Positions 1 through 8,841 of a stretch of 64,000 bases of DNA are shown in pieces. The stretch comes from SKVR01 sp046291875 (GTDB taxonomy: Bacteria; Bacteroidota; Bacteroidia; Bacteroidales; UBA7960). The stretch lies in NCBI GenBank assembly GCA_046291875.1, contig JBKBSF010000012.1, positions 62,001 through 126,000 on the forward strand. The letters run 5' to 3'. The position numbers were made by a program, and so were the translations under genes. The number at the start of each line of letters is the position of its first letter. Position 1 is the stretch's first letter. The notes beneath the pieces were generated by a model. It searched no databases. It saw nothing but the letters and a program-made list of their open reading frames with translations, and was not told where the DNA came from.

Positions 1-215
1 TTGGAGATCAGATGCTCAAATCCGGAGTGGATCATCGGGGCGAAGATTACCCCTTGCAGCCCTTTGACAGTGAGAGGATAAACCCCCAGTTGCCGGAAGT
101 CGAAACCCCATATAGTTTCAGATGCCTTGATCATCCATAGAAGCATAACCCAAACAAAGGGATACAGAAAGGCTTGGAGAATACGGTTGAATTCCTGTCT
201 TTTAAGGTTGGACAT
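1..215 (-). CDS. Rhomboid-family intramembrane serine protease, N-terminal part (cut by window edge)
   Basis: Only the first 71 codons are inside the window; the frame runs open off the left edge. The start is an ATG on the minus strand giving MSNLKRQEFNR. A hydrophobic first segment (about residues 15-26) is followed by a loop ending in HSGFEHLISN, the rhomboid H-x-x-x-N motif in which the Asn lies in TM2 near the oxyanion hole. The catalytic Ser and His would lie beyond the edge, so activity cannot be judged. A second rhomboid gene lies about 2.7 kb away on the other strand. Rhomboids cleave transmembrane helices within the inner membrane; the substrate is unknown. Confidence 0.8.
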   Translation of the reverse strand, partial: MSNLKRQEFNRILQAFLYPFVWVMLLWMIKASETIWGFDFRQLGVYPLTVKGLQGVIFAPMIHSGFEHLIS

Positions 216-572
216 GAGTTTTGCGATACTGTTGAATGGCTAAAGGTACAATATTTTTACAAACAGGATGTTTTAAGTTTTCAGAAGGGTTAGGCTCAGG
301 ATCTTTTTAAGAGGTCGCCAGGGAAAACTGAAATGGTAATTAGGTGGATTTTAGTTTTTTTTGCACAAAAAAACTGATGCTGTTGGCAGGATTTGGCTAC
401 TTTTGCCAGCTTACCTGTATTAACCAACAATAAACAATTGATTTCATTGCGGGTTTATCTCATAATCCTGTTGGAAGGGGCCCATAACTTTTATTGTGCT
501 TTGCTTCAGGATGATGACGTTAAACGTTTATGTATTGCACTCATCGGTTTTACACTCTAAAATTGTTTGATC
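216..572. other. Divergent intergenic region, 357 bp
   Basis: AT-rich stretch between the divergent rhomboid fragment and the S41 protease gene. A -7-like box TACTTTTG at 398-405 points toward the S41 gene, but no good -33 TTTG sits 17-22 bases upstream of it. No ORF, tRNA or clear terminator seen. Confidence 0.5.
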
Positions 573-2186
573 ATGAATTTTAAAAAACCAAATGCTTTTT
601 CCATAACCCTTGTGGTTTTTATATTAATTTTTGCTGCCCTGTTGCCGGCAAGAGCTCAGCAAGCGGCCTCTGCTGCTGAGAAGATGGTTCGTGCTTTGCA
701 GGTTGTAAGCATTTTTTATGTTGATGAAGTAGATGAGGATGGTCTTGTGGAAGATGCCATCAGGGGCATGTTGCGCGAGCTTGACCCTCATTCCGTATAT
801 CTTTCTGCGGAAGAACTGCGCGAAGCCAATGAGCCGTTGCAAGGGAGTTTTGATGGTATAGGTGTTCAGTTCAATATCATCAATGATACCATTGTGGTGG
901 TATCGCCTGTACCTGGAGGCCCCAGCGAGAAAGTTGGTATATTGCCCGGCGATAAGATAGTGGAAATAGACGGAGAGCGTGCCACAGGAAGTACCGTAAA
1001 CAACAACTATGTAATGCGTATGCTTCGCGGCCAGAGAGGTACCCAGGTTAAAGTGGGTGTGCACCGCAGAGGCAGTGCCGAATTGCTTCAGTTTACCATT
1101 ACCCGCGATCGTATTCCGATCAACTCTATTGATGCGGCCTTTATGGCAACCCCCACCATAGGATATATTAACCTCAATCGTTTTGCCCGAACTACCATGC
1201 GGGAATTCCGCACGGCCCTCAACGACCTTATGGCCCAGGGAATGATTCACCTGATACTGGATCTTAATTTCAACAGCGGTGGATTTCTCGATGTGGCAAT
1301 TGATCTGTCCGATCAGTTCCTCGATCGCGACCGGCTGATCGTTTATACCGAAGGAAATGCAAGCCCCACACAAAGGTCTGTATCTACATCTGCAGGAAAT
1401 TTTAAAACCGGCAAGCTGGTAATTCTTATCAATGAGGGGAGTGCCTCAGCATCTGAAATTGTTGCAGGTGCGGTTCAGGACTGGGATCGTGGGTTGCTGG
1501 TGGGGCGTCGCTCTTTTGGTAAGGGATTGGTACAACGTCCTTTTGATCTGCCCGATGGTAGTGCCATTCGTCTGACCACCGCCCGATATTTTACTCCTAC
1601 CGGGAGAAGCATTCAAAGGCCTTTTGATGAAGGAGCCGAAAAATACTACCGCGATTTAAGCGAACGATTGCGGTCAGGTGAGCTGGTGAGTGCTTCCAAT
1701 ATTAAGTTTCCGGATTCTCTCAGGTTTTACACAAAAGTAAATCAACGTGAAGTGTTTGGAGGAGGTGGTATCATGCCCGACTTTTTCATTCCCATTGATA
1801 CCAGCAGCGTTACGCCCTATTACAGCAAACTTCTCAGAAGTGGTGCCATCAACACATTCAGCATAGAATATGCCAATCGAAACAGAGAAGAGCTCAGCGC
1901 CAGGTATCCCAATGTTAATAGCTTTATTATGGATTTCCAGGTGGATGATGCTTTACTGCAAGGCTTGTATGCGCATGCATCGCGCATGGGTATTGAGCGC
2001 GACACTGATACAGCACATCAGCGAGATGAATTTATGGAACAGCAACTAAAAGGATTGATTGCCCGAAACTTGTGGAATTTCAGTGCATTTATGCAGGTGC
2101 GGATGCAAACCGATGATGCCTTTTTAAGAGCCATTGAGATCATTGAAGATGATACTTTTGATCGCCTCAACATCCAGTACAAATAA
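573..2186 (+). CDS. S41 family C-terminal processing protease (CtpA/Prc type)
   Basis: Periplasmic serine protease of 537 residues. An N-terminal signal peptide (hydrophobic stretch about residues 9-24, ending ARA-QQ) is followed by a PDZ domain (about residues 80-165, with GIGVQF and GDKIVEIDG) and the S41 catalytic core. The Ser/Lys dyad is visible: Ser292 in GSASASEI and Lys317 in RSFGKGLV, 25 residues apart as in CtpA. The C-terminal about 150 residues form the extension usual in Bacteroidota S41 proteins. I chose ATG 573 because the in-frame TTG two codons upstream adds nothing. Such enzymes trim or degrade envelope proteins; the substrate is not predictable. It stands alone between oppositely oriented neighbours. 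Confidence 0.93.
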   Translation: MNFKKPNAFSITLVVFILIFAALLPARAQQAASAAEKMVRALQVVSIFYVDEVDEDGLVEDAIRGMLRELDPHSVYLSAEELREANEPLQGSFDGIGVQFNIINDTIVVVSPVPGGPSEKVGILPGDKIVEIDGERATGSTVNNNYVMRMLRGQRGTQVKVGVHRRGSAELLQFTITRDRIPINSIDAAFMATPTIGYINLNRFARTTMREFRTALNDLMAQGMIHLILDLNFNSGGFLDVAIDLSDQFLDRDRLIVYTEGNASPTQRSVSTSAGNFKTGKLVILINEGSASASEIVAGAVQDWDRGLLVGRRSFGKGLVQRPFDLPDGSAIRLTTARYFTPTGRSIQRPFDEGAEKYYRDLSERLRSGELVSASNIKFPDSLRFYTKVNQREVFGGGGIMPDFFIPIDTSSVTPYYSKLLRSGAINTFSIEYANRNREELSARYPNVNSFIMDFQVDDALLQGLYAHASRMGIERDTDTAHQRDEFMEQQLKGLIARNLWNFSAFMQVRMQTDDAFLRAIEIIEDDTFDRLNIQYK

Positions 2187-2208
2187 CCTTTTGGGTAGGT
2201 ATGCATTT

Positions 2209-2862
2209 TCAGGCCTGCTGAAGAAATAGTTGCAACTCCGACAGGGAACCCAGCACAGGGTTCCCTGTTTGATTCAGCCGGTTGGGGTGTTGATGGCCTC
2301 GAGCTATCAGTATGCCTTTTACCCCTGTTTCGGCAGCCACTTCAGCATCGTGAATTGTATCGCCGATAAAAATGCAATACTCCGGTTCAAGCTTTTGCGA
2401 TTGGATCAACTCCCGGGCAATGCTACTCTTACCAAAAGCAAGGTTGTTGGCAATACCATGTATGCTGCTGAAAAACGGCAGAATGCCGCGTTTGCTTACT
2501 GAGCTTTCCAGGGCCCGGTGCTCCATGGCAGAAACAATGTACTGGCGGATGCCTTGCTGCTGAAAGAAGCAAAGGGTCTCCCATGCATCCTCAAAAAGAG
2601 GCACCTGGTCTATACCTTCGTTGTAGTGTAATATAAACTCCTCTGCAGGGATCTCAAATGCCTCCCTGGAAAAGTCAAATCCCAGACGCTGGTAATAATC
2701 CTTTACCGGAAACCCGAACACATCCAGGTAGCGATCGCGGCACAACAAGGGCAAATTACGCTTGCTCAACAGCCTGTTCATACTTCTTATGCAAAGCTGC
2801 ATATCGTTGAGCAGCGTACCATTCCAGTCCCATAATACAGATTGCACTCGCGAAAGATTCAT
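2209..2862 (-). CDS. HAD-superfamily hydrolase (phosphoglycolate phosphatase-like)
   Basis: 217 residues with the HAD fold. Motif I is WDWNGTLLND, with Asp12 as nucleophile; the second, usually acidic, position of DxD is Asn14. Motif II is the Ser in YIVSAMEH, and motif IV is FIGDTIHDAEVAAETG. A helical cap (about residues 20-85) places it in subclass I, like phosphoglycolate phosphatases. The DWNGTL variant occurs in a HAD subgroup, so substitution alone does not prove loss of activity. Substrate unknown. It converges on the S41 gene with a 22-base gap and is divergent from the rhomboid gene. Confidence 0.82.
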   Translation of the reverse strand: MNLSRVQSVLWDWNGTLLNDMQLCIRSMNRLLSKRNLPLLCRDRYLDVFGFPVKDYYQRLGFDFSREAFEIPAEEFILHYNEGIDQVPLFEDAWETLCFFQQQGIRQYIVSAMEHRALESSVSKRGILPFFSSIHGIANNLAFGKSSIARELIQSQKLEPEYCIFIGDTIHDAEVAAETGVKGILIARGHQHPNRLNQTGNPVLGSLSELQLFLQQA

Positions 2863-2973
2863 ATTTTAAGGTTTGAGGCCAGGTGTTGACAAAAAAATCA
2901 AAAATAAACCTTTTGCCGGGATTGGCTTTGTGTGGTTGGTGAAAAAAAACTAGGTTTGCAAAAAAAAACATAT

Positions 2974-3585
2974 ATGAGCATTACACTGGTACTGATTCTG
3001 ATAACCGTTGTTACGTCTGTTCTTGCCTTTGGCAATTCAGACCTTTTTTATCGTTTGAAATTCAACCCCTACATGATCCATCATAACCGGCAGTGGTACC
3101 GTTTTTTTACCCATTCGTTGCTACATGCCGACTGGATGCATCTTTTTGTGAATATGTTTGTTCTGTGGTCTTTTGGTAGCTTGGTGGAAGACCTTTTTGC
3201 CCTCTATTTTGGTAATAAGGCAGGTATATTTTTCCTTCTTTTGTATGTTGGGAGTGTTATGTTTTCAAACTTGCCAGCCTATGGCAAGCACAAAAACAAC
3301 AGCTATTACAATGCCGTAGGTGCCAGTGGAGCTGTTTCGGCTGTATTGTTCTCGAGCATCATAATGTACCCCCATGGAAGCATCATGTTTATATTTTTCC
3401 CAATCCCCATTCCTGCCTGGGTTTTTGGCATCCTGTATCTCATCTATTCAGCCTATATGTCGAAAAGGGGCACCGATAACATCGGGCACGATGCACATTT
3501 CTGGGGAGCTGTTTTCGGCCTTGCTTTTACCATTGCTCTTGAGCCTTCTTTTGTACCCGCTTTTTTTGAAAACCTGTTGGGATAA
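2974..3585 (+). CDS. Rhomboid-family intramembrane serine protease
   Basis: 203 residues, six predicted membrane segments. Motifs in order: HSLLHADWMHLFVNMFVLW (TM2 H-x-x-x-N), GASGAVSAVL with catalytic Ser118, and HDAHFWGAVFGLAF with catalytic His175. All catalytic parts are present, so it should be active. The frame is open upstream to a GTG, but ATG 2974 directly precedes the first membrane helix (SITLVLILITVV) and is preferred. Only 5 bases separate it from the class IV aminotransferase gene downstream, so the two are probably co-transcribed. Substrate unknown. Confidence 0.93.
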   Translation: MSITLVLILITVVTSVLAFGNSDLFYRLKFNPYMIHHNRQWYRFFTHSLLHADWMHLFVNMFVLWSFGSLVEDLFALYFGNKAGIFFLLLYVGSVMFSNLPAYGKHKNNSYYNAVGASGAVSAVLFSSIIMYPHGSIMFIFFPIPIPAWVFGILYLIYSAYMSKRGTDNIGHDAHFWGAVFGLAFTIALEPSFVPAFFENLLG

Positions 3586-3590
3586 AGCGT

Positions 3591-4439
3591 ATGATGGAAA
3601 CTCTGGTAAATTATAATGGTATCCTTCAAGCTGCACAAGTGGCTTTTCTACCTGTTGACAACAGAGGTTTTCGTTATGGAGATGGTTTTTTTGAGACCAT
3701 ACGTTGCAGGGAAGGTAAACCCCTTTGGCTTGATCAGCACTGGCAAAGAATGGAACATTCAGCCCGGGTGCTGCAAATGGATCTGCCTGCAAATCTTGAT
3801 AAGGAAAGCCTCAACCAAAGTATCTGCGACTTGTTAAGGTTCAATGATCACTTGCAAGGGGCCAGGGTCAGGCTTTCACTGTTCAGGCAGGGTAAAGGAT
3901 TTTACAGACCCGAAGAGAATACCTGCAGCTATCTTATTGAAAGCTCTCCTCTGGATCAAAATCTTTATGAACTCAACAGGCAAGGCTTGCTGGTGGGGAT
4001 TTATTCAGATGTTTTTAAACCTTATAATAAACTCAGTGGGCTCAAGACAGCCAATGCCCTGCTTTATGTAATGGCAGCCCGGCATGCCTGCAGCAAAGGT
4101 TGGGATGATGGGTTTATTCTCAACGAGAACACATGCCTTGCAGAAGCAACCAGTTCCAATATTTTTGTGGTGGATAAAGGAAAAATATTTACCCCCTCTG
4201 CCGATCAGGCTTGTGTAGAAGGAGTTATGAGAAGGGTGTTGATGCAGCTGGCCTGCAAAGAGGGCTTTAAGGTTTCGGAATGCACACTTACTCCATCAGA
4301 CCTCCTGGAGGTTGACGAAGTGTTTCTGACAAATACCATCAGAGGAATTCAATGGGTTAAAGGATTTGGAAACAAAAGGTATTATAATGATACAGCAAGA
4401 AAACTCATTAACCTGCTGAATGTACATGCTGCAGAATAG
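3591..4439 (+). CDS. Class IV (fold-type IV) PLP-dependent aminotransferase/lyase
   Basis: 282 residues of the branched-chain aminotransferase / D-amino acid aminotransferase / aminodeoxychorismate lyase family. Visible motifs: FRYGDGFFETIR near the N terminus, GLKTANALLY with the probable PLP Schiff-base Lys152, and the PLP-phosphate loop EATSSNIFVV. Length (about 280) fits PabC or D-AAT more than long-form IlvE (over 300). The motif set does not separate ADC lyase (folate synthesis) from an aminotransferase, so no symbol is given. It follows the rhomboid gene after 5 bases. The first of two consecutive ATG codons is taken as start. Confidence 0.85.
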   Translation: MMETLVNYNGILQAAQVAFLPVDNRGFRYGDGFFETIRCREGKPLWLDQHWQRMEHSARVLQMDLPANLDKESLNQSICDLLRFNDHLQGARVRLSLFRQGKGFYRPEENTCSYLIESSPLDQNLYELNRQGLLVGIYSDVFKPYNKLSGLKTANALLYVMAARHACSKGWDDGFILNENTCLAEATSSNIFVVDKGKIFTPSADQACVEGVMRRVLMQLACKEGFKVSECTLTPSDLLEVDEVFLTNTIRGIQWVKGFGNKRYYNDTARKLINLLNVHAAE

Positions 4440-4549
4440 AATGTCTGCTTATTATGATTTTTTGTGGGGTTGATTGGTTTATTTGTTGTTAAAACTGTTG
4501 CTTTTATTTTGTTTTTAAGGAAAGACATGCAAACAGTGGATTTCAATGC

Positions 4550-4580
4550 TTTGTAAAAACAACAAAGAAGTTTATTTTTA
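4550..4580 (+). promoter_or_regulatory. Candidate promoter for the sensor gene
   Basis: TTTG at 4550-4553 and TATTTTTA at 4573-4580 with a 19-base spacer. This fits the Bacteroidota -33/-7 layout, though the last base of the -7 box is A instead of G. It would give a leader of about 110 bases containing the pentamer repeat. Confidence 0.45.
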
Positions 4581-4654
4581 CGACCGCAATAGTAAAGGTC
4601 AGAAAATCGGGGACATGGCTTTTAGCAAAAGCACAAAACTAATCAAGCACCACA

Positions 4655-4688
4655 CCAAACCAAACAATAAAACAAACCAAACCAAACA
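4655..4688. repeat. Degenerate 5-bp tandem repeat (CCAAA/CAAAC units) in a 5' leader
   Basis: Two CCAAA units, a short interruption, then three CAAAC units, directly upstream of the sensor start codon. A similar repeat of the complementary composition (TTTGA/TTTGT) lies near 37.3 kb. Possibly a slippage-prone leader; no function is shown by sequence alone. Confidence 0.6.
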
Positions 4689-4697
4689 CTCCAGAGT

Positions 4698-7073
4698 ATG
4701 CTAAAGAAATTACGTATCGGGCAAAAGCTGCAATTTTATGTATTGCTTGCCACGGGCCTGGTATTTATTACCGCCATCGGATACATAAGTATCAGGAACC
4801 ATTCCAGGGCTTTGCGCGATACCACTGCCCTTGTTGATAGCTATGCTTCAACCTATGCAGAGCAGATCAGCAACAGCTTCAACGCTGATATGGCTGTTGT
4901 TCGCACCCTGGCCCATGCTTTTTATGTGCACAACTTTATGCCCATAGAAGAATGGAACCCCTTGTTTGTAGACATGTACAGGCAGATTTTTGAAAAAAAC
5001 CCACAGTTTTATGCTCTTTGGGATAGTTGGGAATATGCGCATATTGATCCTGACTGGTATTTGCCCCACGGCAGATTTCTGAATTATCATAACCGCAAAG
5101 GTGGGCAGATCAATTACGAAAAGCTGGAGCGCAGCCTGGATGGCGATCCGCCACTCTATGGAGCAGCCAAGGCGGCCGGTCGCGAAATGATCTGGGAGCC
5201 TTATCCCGATCAGTTGCAGGCAGGTGCTACCGGCACAACACTTATGACCACTTTTACTGTACCCATGTTTTTTAATAACCGGTATATTGGACTGGTAGGG
5301 GTTGACATTGCCCTGGAAAGACTGCAGAGAATGATTGCAGAAATATCTCCCTTTGAGGACTCCTATGCCTTCCTGGTTTCACACAGAGGTGCCTATGCCG
5401 CACACCCTCTTACCCAGTTTCTTGAGCAACCCCTGGCTGATAATCTTGCACAGGATGAGCAACAGCACCGTATACTCGAGCGGATACGGAATGGTGAGGC
5501 ATTTAGCTTTTCCAGTGCGCATGAAAAAGGTATCCGATATTATTACACCTTTGCTCCCATAACCATCGGACAAACCCAGACCCCCTGGTCGATGGGTATT
5601 GCGGTGCCGCTCAGAAATATTCAGAAGGAAGCCCGCATACAGTTTCTAATTTCCGCTGCTATCGGGCTGATGGGTTTACTTATCATTGGTCTGGTAATAT
5701 GGTTGCTGGCCCGCAATATCTCAAATCCCATTAATCAGATTACCAACCTGATGAAACGCCTGGCCAAAGGTGAGATTGATCAATCGCTGAGGTTAACAAT
5801 AGAATCAGGAGATGAACTCCAGGAAATGGCCGATGCGTTCAATACATCGCTGGAAGGACTGGCCCGTAAAACCGACTTTGCAAACAATATCGGTAAAGGC
5901 AACCTGGATACTGAGCTTGATCTGCTGAGCCAGCAGGATGTATTAGGAAAATCGCTTCTGGAAATGCAGGCAGATCTTAAAAAAGCCCGTGAGGAAGAAA
6001 AACGGCGTGAACAGGAAAATAAAATCAGGAGCTGGGCTACCGAAGGATATGCGCTGTTCTCTGATATTCTGCGCGCCAATACCGAGAATATGGAGGAAGT
6101 TACCTTCAATGTTATTAAGAATCTGGTTAAGTACCTTGATGCCAATCAGGGAGGGTTGTTTGTGCTTAACACTGAGCAGCAACATGATCAGTTTCTCGAA
6201 CTGAAAGCCTGCTATGCTTACGATCGCAGAAAATACCTGGAGAAGAAGATCTATCCGGGCGAAGGACTGGCTGGTGCCTGCTTTATGGAGGCAAAAACCA
6301 TTTACATGACCGATATTCCCCAAGACTATATCCGTATCACCTCAGGTCTGGGAGATGAAAACCCCGGAGCAATCCTTATTGTTCCCCTGAAGCTCAACGA
6401 TCAGATTTATGGAGTTATCGAACTGGCTTCATTCCGCAATTTTGAAGATTACCAGATCGAGTTTGTTGAAAAGATAGCTGAAAATGTTGCCTCCACTATT
6501 TCCTCAGTACAAATTAACCAACGTACAGCTCATCTGCTGCAGGTTTCGCAACAGCAAGCCGAAGAGATGAAAGCCCAGGAAGAGGAGATGAGGCAAAACA
6601 TGGAAGAGCTTCATGCCACACAGGAAGAAATGGCGCGCAAAGCTGCAGAAATGCAAAGCATCCTCAATGCCCTGGACAATGCAACTTACGTTATTGAGTA
6701 TGACCTAAGAGGTAAGATCATTAATATATCAGATTCTTACCTGAAGCTGCTCAAACTTACACGATCAGAGGTGATTGGTACACACCATACCGACAATCTT
6801 GATCTTACGCCCCAGCAAAAAGCAGAGTACATTGAGTTCTGGGATGATCTGCTCAATGGTAATACCCGTCATCAGGAAGTAAAACTTCTGCTGGAGGGCC
6901 GCAACTTCTGGTTGGCAGAAACTTATACGCCTATTCTGGATCAGAGTGGAAATGCTTTGAAAATCATGAAGATAGCTATCGATATCACCCAAAGCAAGCG
7001 AAGCACAGAGAAGTTTGTGGCTGAAAACCAGAAGCTCAAGAAAATTATTGCTGATCTGCGAGATAATCAATAG
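4698..7073 (+). CDS. Membrane sensor protein: dCache-HAMP-GAF-coiled coil-PAS, no output domain
   Basis: 791 residues. TM1 is about residues 12-29. A periplasmic double-Cache-like domain (about 30-310) contains the ligand-pocket pattern MIWEPYPDQ...TFTVPMF and the IGLVGVDIAL strand. TM2 is about 316-338, followed by HAMP (about 339-391), GAF (about 450-600), a Glu/Gln/Met-rich coiled coil (about 605-655) and PAS (about 656-775). It ends about 16 residues after the PAS domain. There is no HisKA/HATPase, GGDEF, PP2C or MCP signalling hairpin. It probably binds a small molecule outside and passes the signal by protein contact to a partner kinase or phosphatase. A leader with a 5-bp repeat precedes it. 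No frameshift is visible at the 3' end, so it does not look truncated by mutation. Confidence 0.88.
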   Translation: MLKKLRIGQKLQFYVLLATGLVFITAIGYISIRNHSRALRDTTALVDSYASTYAEQISNSFNADMAVVRTLAHAFYVHNFMPIEEWNPLFVDMYRQIFEKNPQFYALWDSWEYAHIDPDWYLPHGRFLNYHNRKGGQINYEKLERSLDGDPPLYGAAKAAGREMIWEPYPDQLQAGATGTTLMTTFTVPMFFNNRYIGLVGVDIALERLQRMIAEISPFEDSYAFLVSHRGAYAAHPLTQFLEQPLADNLAQDEQQHRILERIRNGEAFSFSSAHEKGIRYYYTFAPITIGQTQTPWSMGIAVPLRNIQKEARIQFLISAAIGLMGLLIIGLVIWLLARNISNPINQITNLMKRLAKGEIDQSLRLTIESGDELQEMADAFNTSLEGLARKTDFANNIGKGNLDTELDLLSQQDVLGKSLLEMQADLKKAREEEKRREQENKIRSWATEGYALFSDILRANTENMEEVTFNVIKNLVKYLDANQGGLFVLNTEQQHDQFLELKACYAYDRRKYLEKKIYPGEGLAGACFMEAKTIYMTDIPQDYIRITSGLGDENPGAILIVPLKLNDQIYGVIELASFRNFEDYQIEFVEKIAENVASTISSVQINQRTAHLLQVSQQQAEEMKAQEEEMRQNMEELHATQEEMARKAAEMQSILNALDNATYVIEYDLRGKIINISDSYLKLLKLTRSEVIGTHHTDNLDLTPQQKAEYIEFWDDLLNGNTRHQEVKLLLEGRNFWLAETYTPILDQSGNALKIMKIAIDITQSKRSTEKFVAENQKLKKIIADLRDNQ

Positions 7074-7137
7074 GGAAGAGGTCAGAAATCCCTAATTTTG
7101 CAAGGTTTTTAATTTGTAAAAATTAAGTGGTTTTTTT

Positions 7138-8523
7138 ATGATTTCACGTTTCTCTCTCTCGTTTTTGACTTTGCTGTTTGGCTTGGTTTATCCCGGCATT
7201 GCACAACCTCCTACCCTGGAAAAGATGGAGCAGGCCCGGGTTCATTTCGGCAATGGCGTACGTTTAGGTATAGAAAAAGAGTTTCAGCAGGCCGTAGCCG
7301 AATTTGACAAGGCTATTGAGCTGAATCCTCTTTATGCTGAGGCTTTTCTTTACAAAGGCATTGCCCGTATCGAACTGGGCGATTTTGAGAAAGCCATACG
7401 CGATTTTACCATTACCATTGAGCTGGATCCTGCCTTCTCTGATCAGGCACATTATTTCAGGGGGCTTGCCCGCTACTATAAAGATGAACTGGTGGAGGCC
7501 ATTGATGACTTTACCGTTGCCATACGAATGAACCCCGACTATGTTGCCTTTTACCAGCGTGGAAAAGCCAATCTGAAATTGAGGGAGTTCCGACGTTCCA
7601 TTAACGATTTTGAGATCGCCATTCGGCTCAATCCCGATTTCTATGAAGCCTACCTCTACAGGGGCATCAATCTATACTTCCTTGAAGAGTATGAATATGC
7701 CATTGAAGATCTGGAGATCGCCAAGCGCAGATTGCCCAATAATCCGGATGCCTTTTACTATAGTGGTTTGGCTCGTACGGCCATCCAAAACAGTTACGTA
7801 GCCATAGAGGATCTCAACAGGGCAATAGAGCTGGATCCGGCCTATGCACCCGCTTATGAAGCCCGGGCTGCAGCGCGAGCCAACACCGGCGATCGGGAGC
7901 TGGCCCATCGCGACAGAGCTCTGGCTGCACAGCAGCAACAAGCGCAAACCAACCAGGCTACCGCCCCTCGCCCAACCACTGCCCAACCGCAAAACACTGC
8001 TCAGGAAACTGCTCCTGTGCAGGATATCGCTCCAAGAACCTCCACCGAGATAAATTTTGCCGAACTATTCAGTGCAGGACGAAGCCAGCAAACTCAACCG
8101 GAGGAAGACACTGAAACAGAGCCACAACCCACCTTTGCTCCAATTGCTGTTGTGGCAGGTGCTTCAACTCCAGCAGCCTCGGCAAGGCAGGAAACTTCAG
8201 CAGCACCTGCAGGAGGAACTGTATCCCTGACCCGCCTTTCATCTGGTACATACAGCACACAACTCGACCAGGTGCGCCCGGCTGGGTTTGGTGTACAGGT
8301 GGCCAGCTATTCAAATACCGATAACCTTTTGAGTCTTGCCAATGCCTACAAGGAAAAGTATAATCAACCGGTGTTTATCAACATATCTGCCACCAACGGA
8401 CGAACCCTCTACAAGCTGATAGTAGGGAGTTTTGCCGCTCGGGGACAGGCTGAAAATTTCCGCGATGAACTTAGAAGGGGCGATTTTCCCGATAGCTTCC
8501 TGGTGGTGTTCGATAACCTTTGA
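7138..8523 (+). CDS. Secreted TPR-repeat protein with C-terminal SPOR domain
   Basis: 461 residues. A signal peptide (about residues 1-21, ending GIAQP) is followed by about six tetratricopeptide repeats (residues 30-265). Each repeat carries the A-x-x-x-F/D-x-A-I-x-L-x-P/N-P pattern, for example DFDKAIELNPLYAEAFLYKG. Next comes a Gln/Thr/Ala/Pro-rich linker (about 265-370) and a SPOR domain at the C terminus (about 378-461, GFGVQVASYSN...LYKLIVGSF). SPOR domains bind denuded septal peptidoglycan, so a cell-division or cell-wall scaffold role in the periplasm is likely. A strong hairpin terminator follows, making this the last gene of its transcript. A -7-like TAATTTTG at 7093-7100 lies just upstream. 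Confidence 0.9.
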   Translation: MISRFSLSFLTLLFGLVYPGIAQPPTLEKMEQARVHFGNGVRLGIEKEFQQAVAEFDKAIELNPLYAEAFLYKGIARIELGDFEKAIRDFTITIELDPAFSDQAHYFRGLARYYKDELVEAIDDFTVAIRMNPDYVAFYQRGKANLKLREFRRSINDFEIAIRLNPDFYEAYLYRGINLYFLEEYEYAIEDLEIAKRRLPNNPDAFYYSGLARTAIQNSYVAIEDLNRAIELDPAYAPAYEARAAARANTGDRELAHRDRALAAQQQQAQTNQATAPRPTTAQPQNTAQETAPVQDIAPRTSTEINFAELFSAGRSQQTQPEEDTETEPQPTFAPIAVVAGASTPAASARQETSAAPAGGTVSLTRLSSGTYSTQLDQVRPAGFGVQVASYSNTDNLLSLANAYKEKYNQPVFINISATNGRTLYKLIVGSFAARGQAENFRDELRRGDFPDSFLVVFDNL

Positions 8524-8841
8524 GCAAAACGCAATTATCCCATATAGCAGGGCCGGGCAAATAAATGTCCGGCCCTGTTTGCATTTATGCTGGTAGCAGT
8601 TTGTGTCTGGCAGCTTAGGTTTCTCAGGTAAACTTACGACAGAACAGGCAAATTGATAGTGGAATTTCCCTTTGCTTCTTTTGTTGAATGTCGCCATAAA
8701 TTGCAAAACGCTATTATTTAACTATTTTCGGCCTACAAGTTTTGGTTAAATTAAGTTTAAGCATAAATTAACATAAAAAAAATGACTAATTTTGTTGAGG
8801 AGCGAAAAGTCTGAAAACAAAAACCACTTACCTTACCTCTT
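8524..8841. other. Intergenic region, 318 bp, between TPR-SPOR and glycogen genes
   Basis: Contains the terminator at its left end and, near the right end, TAATTTTG at 8787-8794, a good -7 box for the glycogen operon but without a clear -33 TTTG. No gene is seen. Confidence 0.5.
8548..8580 (+). terminator. Rho-independent terminator after the TPR-SPOR gene
   Basis: Perfect 9-bp GC-rich stem CAGGGCCGG / CCGGCCCTG around a 12-base loop, followed by TTT. Confidence 0.85.

Noticed and set aside
624..1373. 249-codon open frame on the minus strand inside the S41 protease gene
   Set aside because: Antisense shadow of a strongly supported gene; no domain, no signal and no start context of its own.
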